Assembly: GCA_965217825.1 (NCBI GenBank)
Contig: OZ244571.1
Coordinates: 868,001-932,000 of the forward strand
Reading direction: 5' to 3'
DNA from: VXNE01 sp965217825
GTDB taxonomy: Bacteria; Pseudomonadota; Gammaproteobacteria; Pseudomonadales; Azotimanducaceae
DNA: 64,000 bases
Both the position numbers and the translations under genes were made by a program. Of this stretch, positions 50,347 to 58,075 are shown piece after piece. The notes beneath the pieces were generated by a model. The model was not told the DNA's origin, ran no database searches, and saw nothing but the letters and a program-made list of their open reading frames with translations. Numbering within the stretch: position 1 is the stretch's first letter; each line of letters starts with the position of its first letter.

Positions 50347-50697
50347 ATGGATTCGGAGGATCTGAACGAGCGCGCTGGCGAACCTCAAGCTGTGACAAAT
50401 ACCCTGACCAAGGCTCGCATGGCGGAACGTCTGTTCGACGAACTTGGACTCAACAAACGCGAGGCCAAGGAGATTGTCGAACTGTTTTTTGAGGAAGTTC
50501 GCGAGTCGTTGGCGAACAACGCGCGCGTGAAGCTCTCCGGGTTCGGCAACTTCGACCTGCGCGACAAGCGCGAGCGGCCCGGGCGAAATCCAAAGACGGG
50601 CGAAGAGATTCCCATCACGGCTCGTCGCGTCGTCACATTCCGGCCGGGTCAGAAACTGAAGGCGCGGGTTGAAGCGTATGCAGGCCCACCGGAATAG
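50347..50697 (+). CDS. ihfA: Integration host factor alpha subunit
   Basis: A DNA-bending protein, about 116 residues from ATG 50347. The core LTKARMAERLFDELGLNKREAKEIVE, KLSGFGNFDLRDKRERPGRNP and ITARRVVTFRPGQKLKARVE is standard IHF-alpha. About 20 extra acidic residues (SEDLNERAGEPQ) precede the core. AAGGA lies 8 bases before 50347; other in-frame ATGs at 50296, 50323 and 50338 would lengthen the tail further. It ends the synthetase operon, as in E. coli. Confidence 0.94.
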   Translation: MDSEDLNERAGEPQAVTNTLTKARMAERLFDELGLNKREAKEIVELFFEEVRESLANNARVKLSGFGNFDLRDKRERPGRNPKTGEEIPITARRVVTFRPGQKLKARVEAYAGPPE

Positions 50698-50721
50698 CCT
50701 GAAACGCTGGCGCCCAGCCGC

Positions 50722-50747
50722 TGCCGCAGTGCGGGAAGCCTGCGGCA
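50722..50747. repeat. Hairpin 1 between ihfA and merR
   Basis: TGCCGCAG (50722-50729) pairs perfectly with CTGCGGCA (50740-50747). Together with the next hairpin it may end or attenuate the long operon, although no T-run follows. Confidence 0.6.
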
Positions 50748-50764
50748 CGGTCAAGCGAAGTGCC

Positions 50765-50795
50765 CCACAGGCGGCGCCTTCGGCTTCGCCTGTGG
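50765..50795. repeat. Hairpin 2 between ihfA and merR
   Basis: CCACAGGCG (50765-50773) pairs with CGCCTGTGG (50787-50795), with an inner GCC-TTC-GGC stem. The inner CGCCTTCGGCT resembles the hairpin of dispersed repeat copy B, but the flanks do not match that family. Confidence 0.65.
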
Positions 50796-50893
50796 CCCGG
50801 CCCCGCTCGTCGACCATGGAACAACCGTCCCCGGTCGCTGGCGCTCCCAGGAGACGTTTGTTCCCTGGAAGTTCGCGTTAACGGAATTGTCGC

Positions 50894-51244
50894 GTGGCTG
50901 CGCAGGCTGACGAACTGCCCCCCATTCCGAACAGGATCTATTTCACGATCGGCGATGTCGCCAAGTTGTGCGATGTTCAGACGCATGTGTTGCGCTATTG
51001 GGAGCGGGAGTTCACGCAGCTCAGCACGGTAACCCGCCGCGGTAATCGCCGTTATTACCAGCGCAAGGACGTCTTGGTCGTGAGACAGATTCGATCCCTG
51101 CTGTATGAGCAGCTATATACCATTGCCGGCGCGCGCAAACGCCTCTCGGGCGAAGACATGAAGGAAGACACGACGCAGTCCATGCTCGTCGTGAAACAAC
51201 TGATCGTCGAGTTGGAAGAAGTCCTGCACGACCTGCGCGCCTGA
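50894..51244 (+). CDS. MerR-family transcriptional regulator
   Basis: A 116-residue regulator with the MerR winged helix IYFTIGDVAKLCDVQTHVLRYWERE, then RGNRRYYQRKDVLVVRQIRSLLYEQ and a C-terminal helix. It lacks the Cys-rich metal site. A MerR gene of this type between ihfA and tRNA-Pro is a conserved feature of gammaproteobacteria; its target is not known to me. GTG 50894 is the likely start. Confidence 0.9.
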   Translation: MAAQADELPPIPNRIYFTIGDVAKLCDVQTHVLRYWEREFTQLSTVTRRGNRRYYQRKDVLVVRQIRSLLYEQLYTIAGARKRLSGEDMKEDTTQSMLVVKQLIVELEEVLHDLRA

Positions 51245-51266
51245 CCAGGCGCGATCATCGCGGCCC

Positions 51267-51296
51267 TTGGTGAAATATCCGGGCTCGGCGTAGAAT
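51267..51296 (+). promoter_or_regulatory. Promoter of tRNA-Pro
   Basis: TTGGTG at 51267-51272, an 18-base spacer and TAGAAT at 51291-51296, 12 bases before the tRNA start. The form matches the infC promoter candidate. Confidence 0.6.
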
Positions 51297-51308
51297 CGCC
51301 GGTCCCGT

Positions 51309-51385
51309 CGGGGCGTAGCGCAGCCTGGTAGCGCACCACACTGGGGGTGTGGTGGTCGCCGGTTCAAATCCGGCCGCCCCGACCA
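51309..51385 (+). tRNA. tRNA-Pro (GGG)
   Basis: A 77-base tRNA with CCA encoded. CGGGGCG pairs with CGCCCCG. The anticodon loop CTGGGGG gives GGG. The T-arm has GTTCAAA. It resembles tRNA-Pro of other gammaproteobacteria and has the expected place after merR. Confidence 0.97.
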
Positions 51386-51419
51386 GGTCAATCGGGGCTT
51401 TCCTCGAGAAGCGCCCAGC

Positions 51420-51584
51420 TAGTGTTCCGTCAAGCCTAAAAATGCGAGTGTAGCTGCGAGGGATTTTTGGTTCCTGGCGAGGCGCGACGACGCGGTGTGG
51501 CAGGCACCACACAAGGAGGAGCAACGAAGCCAGGGGCCAAAAAGACCCGCAGATACCCGTAGATTTAGGTTTGACGGAGCACTA
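51420..51584. mobile_element. MITE-like palindromic element with TA duplication (IS630/mariner type)
   Basis: About 165 bases. The left end reads TAGTGTTCCGTCAAGCCTAAA; the right end, reversed, reads TAGTGCTCCGTCAAACCTAAA. The similarity continues inward through a TTTTTGG(T/C)(T/C)CCTGGC block to a central GTGTGG/CCACAC hairpin, so the whole element can fold into one long hairpin. Both ends sit at CTAG, the preferred target of IS630-type elements, which duplicate TA. No transposase is inside or elsewhere in the window. Confidence 0.85.
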
Positions 51585-51732
51585 GTCCAATGCCTGTTCG
51601 ACAGATCTGCAACGTATGGCGATCCTGTAGAGCCACCGATCGGAGTAAACGGAACACGTGTCTCCGGCGTCTTATCATCGAGGTTCAACGCAAGCGGCTG
51701 ACTCGGAACCTGGTTTGAGCGATGGCGGTCAG

Positions 51733-52338
51733 ATGGCAGTCCAGGGGCGTGATCCGGCTATTCCCGGACCGGCGGCTCTTGGCGCGTTGGCGGATCGGGC
51801 TCGCGACGGCGGCGACGCGGCCTTGGAGCAATTGGTATCGGCCGCAGCGGGAGTTGTCCGGCGGTGGGCTCTGATTCGGCTCTCCCACACCGCAGATGCG
51901 GACGACGTGATGCAGGAGGTGATGATCCGCGTGATTCGAAGCATTGAAGCCTGGCCAACGGGTGAATCGTTCGCGCCTTGGCTCTACACGGTGACACGCA
52001 ATGCGGCGACGGACCGATTGAGGCGGCGTAAACGGCAGCGGGACCTCGGTGGATTCGACACGGTTCTCGATACGGTCCCGGCTGTCGGAGGGGATCCGTC
52101 GGTGGCGCTTGCCCGGCGGGAACTCGCTGGGCTGCTTGAGCTGTTCCTGCGCGAATTGCCTCATCGACAGCGCGAAGTGTTCGATCTCATCGAGTTGCAA
52201 GGCGTGCCGGCGAAGGAGGTGGCGCGGCTGATTGGAATCCGAGCCGCGAGCGTGCGAGGCAGCCTCTTCAAGGCGCGCAGGACCCTGCGGCGGCGAATCC
52301 TGGCAGATTGGCCGGATGTCAGGGAGGACTTGCTTTGA
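51733..52338 (+). CDS. ECF-type RNA polymerase sigma factor
   Basis: About 201 residues. Sigma region 2 is DADDVMQEVMIRVIRSIEAW with the following SFAPWLYTVTRNAATDRLRRRKR; region 4 is LPHRQREVFDLIELQGVPAKEVARLIGI with the helix-turn-helix and SLFKARRTLRRRI. There is no region 3, as expected of group 4 factors. The start may be ATG 51733 or earlier (TTG 51715, GTG 51658). It is followed by an overlapping anti-sigma gene, which defines its control. Confidence 0.88.
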   Translation: MAVQGRDPAIPGPAALGALADRARDGGDAALEQLVSAAAGVVRRWALIRLSHTADADDVMQEVMIRVIRSIEAWPTGESFAPWLYTVTRNAATDRLRRRKRQRDLGGFDTVLDTVPAVGGDPSVALARRELAGLLELFLRELPHRQREVFDLIELQGVPAKEVARLIGIRAASVRGSLFKARRTLRRRILADWPDVREDLL

Positions 52339-52805
52339 CGGCGTGCGCGGTGTGGGCTGAGCGGCTCGTCGTTGGGGCGCCAGACGAGATCTCGGGAGTA
52401 GCGGAGACCGAACTGAGCCGGCATGTACGAGATTGCCGGGAATGTGCTGCTGAAGCGCACAAGATCACTGCTGCCAACGAGGCACTTCGCGTTGCGATCA
52501 CAAGTCCCGAGGTCGATGCGGTAGAACTGATCGAACGAGCGCGTCACGTGGGCGCCAACGAACAGAAAGCCGGAGTCAGACAGTCGGCGAGGATACCGAG
52601 GCTAGGGTGGACCGCGATTGCTGCATCGATGGTGGCGGCTACAGCCATGGTGGTCCTGTCGTTGCAGAAGCCTATCCTGGAGCCGTTGCCGCCGCCGGTT
52701 CGCCCACAGCCCCTGGTCAATGCCGCCGACTACAACCTCGTTGTCATGCCAACGCGGAACCCGGACATCACGATCCTCTGGTTCTACAAGGAGACGAAAG
52801 AATGA
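52335..52805 (+). CDS. Anti-sigma factor with zinc-finger and one membrane helix
   Basis: About 156 residues. The N-terminal part holds a zf-HC2-type motif (HVRDCRECAAE with His and two Cys plus an earlier Cys near the start). A membrane helix (WTAIAASMVAATAMVVLSL) spans about residues 92-112, followed by a Pro-rich periplasmic tail. It probably holds the sigma factor at the membrane until a signal arrives. TTG 52335 overlaps the sigma stop by 4 bases; the 3' end overlaps the next gene in ATGA form. Confidence 0.82.
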   Translation: MTACAVWAERLVVGAPDEISGVAETELSRHVRDCRECAAEAHKITAANEALRVAITSPEVDAVELIERARHVGANEQKAGVRQSARIPRLGWTAIAASMVAATAMVVLSLQKPILEPLPPPVRPQPLVNAADYNLVVMPTRNPDITILWFYKETKE

Positions 52806-53554
52806 AGAAGTCGAGGCTATTTGCGGCAGCCGCATTACTGTCGGTGCTCGCAATGCACGTGGGCGGCTGCAATGGCGAGTGGGGCGAACGTGGGACGTCG
52901 CTCGAGACGAGAACTTTCGCCCTGCATCATATCGAAGCGAGTGTAGCCGCCAATCTCATCGGTCCGTACATCTATGCCGAAAGGGCGGGTGCCCCGGGCA
53001 TGGTCAGCGAGGCTCAAGACGACTCGCCGGCCATCACCGTTCGGGAGACCGCAGACAATCTCGCCCGGATCGCCGCCGTCCTCGCGGAGTTCGACCGCCC
53101 CGCTGACCGTACGCGTACGCTGGCACTCAAGTTTCAGCTAATTTCGCCCAACGGCTCGGAGCCGGATCCCGAAATTTCGGATGTCGTCGCTGAGTTGAAG
53201 CGGTTCCTGCGTTTCGACGGCTACTCCCTGGCGGGCGAGACGTTTGTTTCGCTTGCAAGCGGTAGATTCCAACAGAGCATCAGGACCGAAGAGATAACCT
53301 ATAGCATTAGTGGCTACTACCGGCCCGCGACCAAAAAGCTCGATATCGAACTGCACCGAACCTACGTGGAACAGTTCGCCACCGGGCGACAGTTAGAAAC
53401 GAGTAGGCGACAGTTAGAAACGAGCGTAGTGATCCAGCCGGGCAAGACGTTGGTACTTGGAACCGTCATCGAAGACAACGTAACGGCGATTCTCGTGGTA
53501 CGCAGCCTCGTGACCGATGAGATAGACGCGAATGACAAGGCCCCAACAGGCTGA
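52802..53554 (+). CDS. Secretin N-domain-like lipoprotein, third gene of the sigma operon
   Basis: A 250-residue protein with a lipobox (VGGC near residue 22). TRTFALHHIEASVAANLIGPYIY and ITVRETADNLARIAAVLAEFDRP look like a secretin N-domain, and the C-terminal part (SVVIQPGKTLVLGTVIEDN) also recalls secretin-type strands, but it lacks the rest of a pore domain. A 21-bp in-frame duplication makes RQLETSRRQLETS near residues 196-208. It is encoded with the ECF sigma and anti-sigma genes with overlapping ends and could be the envelope sensor or a target. Confidence 0.7.
   Translation: MKKSRLFAAAALLSVLAMHVGGCNGEWGERGTSLETRTFALHHIEASVAANLIGPYIYAERAGAPGMVSEAQDDSPAITVRETADNLARIAAVLAEFDRPADRTRTLALKFQLISPNGSEPDPEISDVVAELKRFLRFDGYSLAGETFVSLASGRFQQSIRTEEITYSISGYYRPATKKLDIELHRTYVEQFATGRQLETSRRQLETSVVIQPGKTLVLGTVIEDNVTAILVVRSLVTDEIDANDKAPTG
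53385..53426 (+). repeat. 21-bp in-frame tandem duplication
   Basis: Two adjacent copies of a 21-base unit (starting GGCGACAGTTAGAAACGAG) differing only in the last two bases, adding seven residues to the lipoprotein. Confidence 0.95.
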
Positions 53555-53570
53555 TTGGGGGGTGCCCTAC

Positions 53571-55403
53571 CTAATCAGGCGACGGGAGACGCGCCGCCTT
53601 TTCTTCGTCATACCACCAGGTTTCCGGGAAGCTGGTGCGAAACTCCGCATCGAACGGCGGGCGACCGAACTTGTCCCAGTAGATCACGCGCGGCCCCTCG
53701 AGCGCGACGAGCGGGATCATGTCGAAATTCCAGAGCAGAATGCGGTCGAGCGCTTTCTGCGCGGCGGTCAACTCCTCCCGCGAGCGCGCGTTCAGGACGC
53801 GCATGATCATCTCGTCGGCAGCCTCGCTCTGAATGCCTGAGAGGTTTCGCGTTTGCGGCAGCATCGCATTGCTGGAGTGCCAGTAGGAGACGACCTCGAC
53901 GCCCGGAGGTTGGGCGACACCAAGCGAGGCAAAGGAGAAGTCGAAGTCGAAGTCTTTCATCATGTTGATGAATTGCACCGTTTCGACCATGCGGACGCTG
54001 GTCTTGAATCCCAGCGTCTGGAGTTGATCCACGTACTGGAGGATCTGGCGCTGATCGTTAGCGGTGCGGATGAGAAAGGTAAGCGAAAACGGTTCCCCAT
54101 TGTCATTCGTGAGGGTGCCATTGCGCACTGTCCAACCGGACTCTCGAAGCAATGCCCGTGCTCGCAGGAGACCCGCGCGGTCGCGCCCCATCCCCTCTGA
54201 CCGTCCCAGCTCGAACGCCTGTGTGAAGAGGCGCTGCGGCAGTTCGTCGCGAAAAGGTTCAAGCAGGGCGAGTTCGGCGGCGCTGGGCAGGCCGACGGCG
54301 GAGAAGTTTGGAGGGCCAAAGTAGCTTTGGGGACGGCTGTGGAATCCCTGGGAGATGTTGCGGCCGTACCAGGCGTAGTCGAAAGCCAGCGTCAGCGCTT
54401 CTCTCACCCGCGGGTCTTTCAGGTTGTCTCTCCGTTTGTTTATCACGATGCCCCGGAGCAACCCGACGTAGTACTGGAAGTTGTGTTGGCGCATCACGAT
54501 CCAGCCTTTGTCGCGCGCCGGGATGTCGTAGCCGCTGTACCAGTATCGCGGATCCGTTTCCCACCGATAGTCGACCAGACCCTTGCGCAGCGCTTCCCGC
54601 GCCACGGTGCCATCGCGGTAGTAGTCGTAGCGTATGTGGTCAAAGTTGTGGCGGCCGCGATGAAGGCCGAGATCCTTGCCCCAATAGTCGGGTACGCGTT
54701 CGTAGAGAAGATGGCGTGACTGTTCGAACGCCTTGACACGATATGGGCCGCTGCCGAGCGCCGGGGTTAGCGTGGTCTTGGTGTTGTCCTGCTCCCGCCA
54801 ATAGTGCTCCGGCAGTATCGCGATCTTGCCGAGGCTGCTGACGACAGCGGCGTTCACACCATTGATGTCGAGCAGATGGAATGTCAGTTCCCGCTCGCCG
54901 TGGACGTCGACCGATTCGACCATCCCGAACGCCGACTGGAGGTTGAAGCTCGAATTCTCGCGGATGTGGTCGAAGGTAAACTTCACATCCCGCGCCGTTA
55001 TGGGCACGCCGTCGTGCCAGCGCGCCTCCGGTCGGAGGCGAATGCGCACCCAACTGAAGTCGTCGGCGATCATCACGCCCTCGGCGAGATTGCCGTAGAA
55101 CGTACCGATCTCGTCGTCCGCCGGAGTGAAAAGGCTATCGTAGAGAAATGGTTGCGACGAGAGGGAATGCTGGACCCCGGGCACGACGACGCCCTTGTGC
55201 AGGTAGGGCGTGAAGGAGTTCCAGTTGGCGCCCGTCGCCAGCACGAGCATGCCGCCCTTGGGCGCGTCCGGGTTGACATAGTCGAAGTGCTCGAAATCGG
55301 GCGGGTATTTGAACTCGCCGAAAAACGATACGCCGTGCTTGTACGTCGGCTCCGCGACGGCGAGCGCCGCGCCGAATGCGATAGCTGCTGTCAACAGTCG
55401 CAT
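53571..55403 (-). CDS. Periplasmic oligopeptide/solute-binding protein, YejA-like (family 5)
   Basis: A 610-residue ABC-transporter binding protein. A signal peptide (residues 1-17) is followed by YPPDFEHFDYVNPDAPKGG, typical of the YejA branch, then GVPITARDVKFTFDHIRE and ALGSGPYRVKAFEQ and a C-terminal lobe that ends TWWYDEEKAARLP. YejA relatives bind peptides, including microcin C in E. coli. The permease and ATPase genes (yejBEF) are not adjacent, so it is an orphan here. Confidence 0.88.
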   Translation of the reverse strand: MRLLTAAIAFGAALAVAEPTYKHGVSFFGEFKYPPDFEHFDYVNPDAPKGGMLVLATGANWNSFTPYLHKGVVVPGVQHSLSSQPFLYDSLFTPADDEIGTFYGNLAEGVMIADDFSWVRIRLRPEARWHDGVPITARDVKFTFDHIRENSSFNLQSAFGMVESVDVHGERELTFHLLDINGVNAAVVSSLGKIAILPEHYWREQDNTKTTLTPALGSGPYRVKAFEQSRHLLYERVPDYWGKDLGLHRGRHNFDHIRYDYYRDGTVAREALRKGLVDYRWETDPRYWYSGYDIPARDKGWIVMRQHNFQYYVGLLRGIVINKRRDNLKDPRVREALTLAFDYAWYGRNISQGFHSRPQSYFGPPNFSAVGLPSAAELALLEPFRDELPQRLFTQAFELGRSEGMGRDRAGLLRARALLRESGWTVRNGTLTNDNGEPFSLTFLIRTANDQRQILQYVDQLQTLGFKTSVRMVETVQFINMMKDFDFDFSFASLGVAQPPGVEVVSYWHSSNAMLPQTRNLSGIQSEAADEMIMRVLNARSREELTAAQKALDRILLWNFDMIPLVALEGPRVIYWDKFGRPPFDAEFRTSFPETWWYDEEKAARLPSPD

Positions 55404-55530
55404 GACCCAATCCCCAGACAGGACGACTCGATAACCGTTCCCGTTGTTCCAGTGCTGAACACCGGTGTCTCAGGCACTATAGGTTATTCTTCCTGTTCCA
55501 CAAATGCTGTGCGCAAAAGGGAGCGGGAAC

Positions 55531-56682
55531 ATGTCGGAACCACTGAAGGTTGGCCTCGTAGGCGCAGGGGGTATCGCCAATTCGCACCTCCCGGCCTACC
55601 TGGAGCACACGGATCGGGTACGAGTGACGGCGGTGTGCGACATCGTCGAAGACGCCGCGACAGCGTACGCGAAGAGAACGAATGTCGATGCCGTCTACAC
55701 GGACCTGGACACGATGTTGCGGGAAGCCGACATCGAAGCCGTGGACCTGTGTCACAGGCACGACCTGCATGCGCCGCACGCCATCGCCGCCGCGGAAGCC
55801 GGCAAGCACGTGATCGTCGAGAAACCGATGGCAAACTCGGTGCAGGACTGCCGCTACATGGTCGAAGCTGCGGACAAGTCAGGGGTGACGCTGATGGTAG
55901 CCCAGCACTTGCGTTACATGCGGACAGCGGTCGCCGCGAAACGTTTGATCGAGGACGGGAAACTGGGCGAGATCGAAGCGGTGCGTACCCACATGATTGC
56001 GGGCGGATACGGTCGGCTGGACCGACCAGGGCATTGGATGCGGGACCCGAGGTACGCGGGTGGCGGCGTCATGATGACCACCCAGGTCCATCATATCGAT
56101 CTGCTGCGCTACTACGTCGGCGACGTGAAACGCGTGTATGGCATCTGCAGGACTCTGCAGCCGGACAAGCTGGCTGGGGCGGAAGACCTGGTCGCCGCAA
56201 CCCTCGAGTTCGAGAACGGCGCCGTCGGCCATGTGTTCGCAAAGTCGTCGCTTTCTCGCGAGGGCAGGTCCTACTGCCTGATGGGCAGCGAGGGGACCCT
56301 TTACGCCGAGCTGGCGGTTGAGAGCGACGAGACGCCGACGCCCCACTTCGGCACCCTCATGGTTTCCCTCAAATCACCGGAAAAGGAACAGGAACACCTG
56401 TCCAACGTGGCGGATATGAGACGATTCATGCGTGGAGACGCCAAGCGTCGGAACGAGTTTATAAGGAAACTTGAGCCGGTCTTTGAGCCCCTTTCCACTG
56501 AGGGCACGGGTCTGCGCACTGCCAACGGCTTCGTTAACGAGATTCTGCATTGGGCGGAGTGTTGCAGGACCGGCGCGGAGCCGATCAGCAGCGGTCGGGA
56601 CAACGTCAACACGATCGAGGTCATCATGGGGATCTACGAGTCCTCCCGGACCGGCATGCCCGTCGATCTGGATACGCCTTGA
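55531..56682 (+). CDS. Gfo/Idh/MocA-family oxidoreductase
   Basis: A 383-residue NAD(P)-dependent dehydrogenase. KVGLVGAGGIANSHLPAYL is the Rossmann fold; AGKHVIVEKPMANSVQD has the catalytic EKP Lys; GGGVMMTTQVHHIDLLRYYVG holds the Asp/His pair. It acts on a sugar, inositol or related alcohol. ATG 55531 has GGGAGCGGG just upstream. It is divergent from the binding-protein gene, with about 125 bp between, so uptake and oxidation of one substrate is possible but unproven. Confidence 0.9.
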   Translation: MSEPLKVGLVGAGGIANSHLPAYLEHTDRVRVTAVCDIVEDAATAYAKRTNVDAVYTDLDTMLREADIEAVDLCHRHDLHAPHAIAAAEAGKHVIVEKPMANSVQDCRYMVEAADKSGVTLMVAQHLRYMRTAVAAKRLIEDGKLGEIEAVRTHMIAGGYGRLDRPGHWMRDPRYAGGGVMMTTQVHHIDLLRYYVGDVKRVYGICRTLQPDKLAGAEDLVAATLEFENGAVGHVFAKSSLSREGRSYCLMGSEGTLYAELAVESDETPTPHFGTLMVSLKSPEKEQEHLSNVADMRRFMRGDAKRRNEFIRKLEPVFEPLSTEGTGLRTANGFVNEILHWAECCRTGAEPISSGRDNVNTIEVIMGIYESSRTGMPVDLDTP

Positions 56683-56818
56683 TCGCAGCCGGTTGTGGAA
56701 GCTCGAGCTACAAAAGTTGGCGGAGGCGCTCGTCCTCCGAGTCGCGCTTTGCCACCGGGCATTCCGAGACTCATGGAGTACGTTGGCGCGCGCTCGACTT
56801 GATCCCAAGCGTTGCGGT

Positions 56819-56992
56819 TCAGTCGATTCCCAACTGTCTGCGCAGGGCGTTCAAGTCCGGATCGAAGGGCTTCCCGGGCTTCTGTTGTTCAAATTGCCAC
56901 AGCAGTGCTTCGAGTCGCTCTCGACCCTTCTCTGTCTTGGTAGCTTGTCGGGGCGTTTCGTCCTTGAGCGCGGGCAAAGACGTATCAGCCAT
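56819..56992 (-). CDS. Small hypothetical protein
   Basis: 57 residues, charged, with ERLEALLWQFEQQ predicted to be helical and the end LNALRRQLGID. I do not recognise it. The length and charge recall small antitoxins, but there is no partner in the same frame set. A longer open frame (to 57100) runs into the GGGGACA repeats. The stretch 56683-57121 contains nothing else that can be named. Confidence 0.3.
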   Translation of the reverse strand: MADTSLPALKDETPRQATKTEKGRERLEALLWQFEQQKPGKPFDPDLNALRRQLGID

Positions 56993-57065
56993 CCGGACCA
57001 ATGCTTGTCGGCTGCTTCCCAGCATTCCTTCCCTCGACACCAAAAAAAACCGTCCGTCTCCGACA

Positions 57066-57101
57066 AAAGGGGACACTTTAACTTTGCAGAAAGGGGACAT
57101 T
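57066..57101 (+). repeat. Direct repeat AAAGGGGACAYT
   Basis: AAAGGGGACACT at 57066-57077 and AAAGGGGACATT at 57090-57101, 24 bases apart. Such GGGGACA motifs often flank small transposable elements in proteobacteria; here no transposase remains. Confidence 0.5.
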
Positions 57102-57121
57102 ACGGCATTGAGCTTACACTT

Positions 57122-57935
57122 TTAAACGATCTCTCCCCCATGCAGTAATTCAAGGAACACTGGATACGGCATGATCTCGATGCCGTCCACCACTTGCCAG
57201 TGCTGTTCGGCTGTTACAACGATGGAGCGCTTAGGCGAGAATTCATCCTGGAAGGCCCGGAGGGGGCGCAGATCGCTAAGGCGAACCCGCCCCTTCGCCT
57301 CAACGGCAACGGCGCCCCGATCAAGGACGAAGTCCACCTCCAAGCCACTCTTGGTGCGCCAGAACTCGATCCGGTGGTCCTTTCCCTGGTAACTACGCGC
57401 CGCGATCAGTTCGAGCAGGATGAAGTGTTCGAAGGCTCTGCCGAACTCGCTGCCGGCGGCATCGGCAATCGTTCGGCGACAGACTTGCGTCGCCGCACCC
57501 AGATCGAACAGGTAGAACTTCGGCGAGGCGGAAATGCTCTGCCTGCCGCCGGGTCTATGGAAGGGGTAAATCAAATGGCCCACCAGTGTGTCCACAAGAA
57601 TCTCGAAATACGTCCGCACGGTCTTGGCATCGATGGCGCAGTCGCGGGCGATGGCAGCGTAGTTCAGCAGTTCGCCGTGGCAGAAAGCGAGCGCGTCGAA
57701 AAATCGTGTGAACGTCGCGGCGTTGCGCGCCAACGCCTCGTTGAAGACTTCCTGGGTCAGATAGTCCCGCACATAGGCCGCTCGCAAGCATGGGGTCCGA
57801 GTCCAGCAGATCGTACGTGACGCTGTCCGGGAAACGCGTTCTCAGGAGGGTGGACTTGCCGGTCTGACGGGCACCCCAAAGGAATGCGGACTGCCTTGGC
57901 GGAAGATCCATCGAGACTGTTCTTGTATAACTCAT
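57122..57935 (-). pseudogene. AAA_14/DUF4143 ATPase, internally deleted
   Basis: The first 50 or so residues from 57935 carry the P-loop (WGARQTGKSTLL), then TYDLLDSDPMLASG. After that the frame changes and continues from about 57787 as the DUF4143 part: RAAYVRDYLTQEVFNEAL, then HGELLNYAAIARDCAIDAKTVRTYFEIL, EFGRAFEHFILLELIAARS and the nuclease-like GLEVDFVLDRGAVAVEAKG. The middle of about 140 residues (Walker B and sensor region) is missing between them. The gene can no longer make an active ATPase. Intact members are defence- or toxin-linked solitary ATPases in many genomes. Confidence 0.8.
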
Positions 57936-57984
57936 ATGGATATCGATCCCGGTTAGTTCGACTAATCGGGATTCTAATCCATAT
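57934..57984. repeat. Nested inverted repeats upstream of the broken ATPase
   Basis: Outer arms ATATGGAT (57934-57941) and ATCCATAT (57977-57984). Inner arms CCCGGTTAGT (57948-57957) and ACTAATCGGG (57961-57970), with loop TCG and one G-T pair. The start codon of the ATPase lies at the edge of the outer arm. It could be an operator or a transcript hairpin. Confidence 0.8.
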
Positions 57985-58075
57985 CAGTTGATTGGCAACC
58001 AATCCCCGTCTCCGAATTGGTGCGTGCGTGATGGGAACGACAACGGCGTGGTGGCCGGCCGCTATCTCAAGCACG

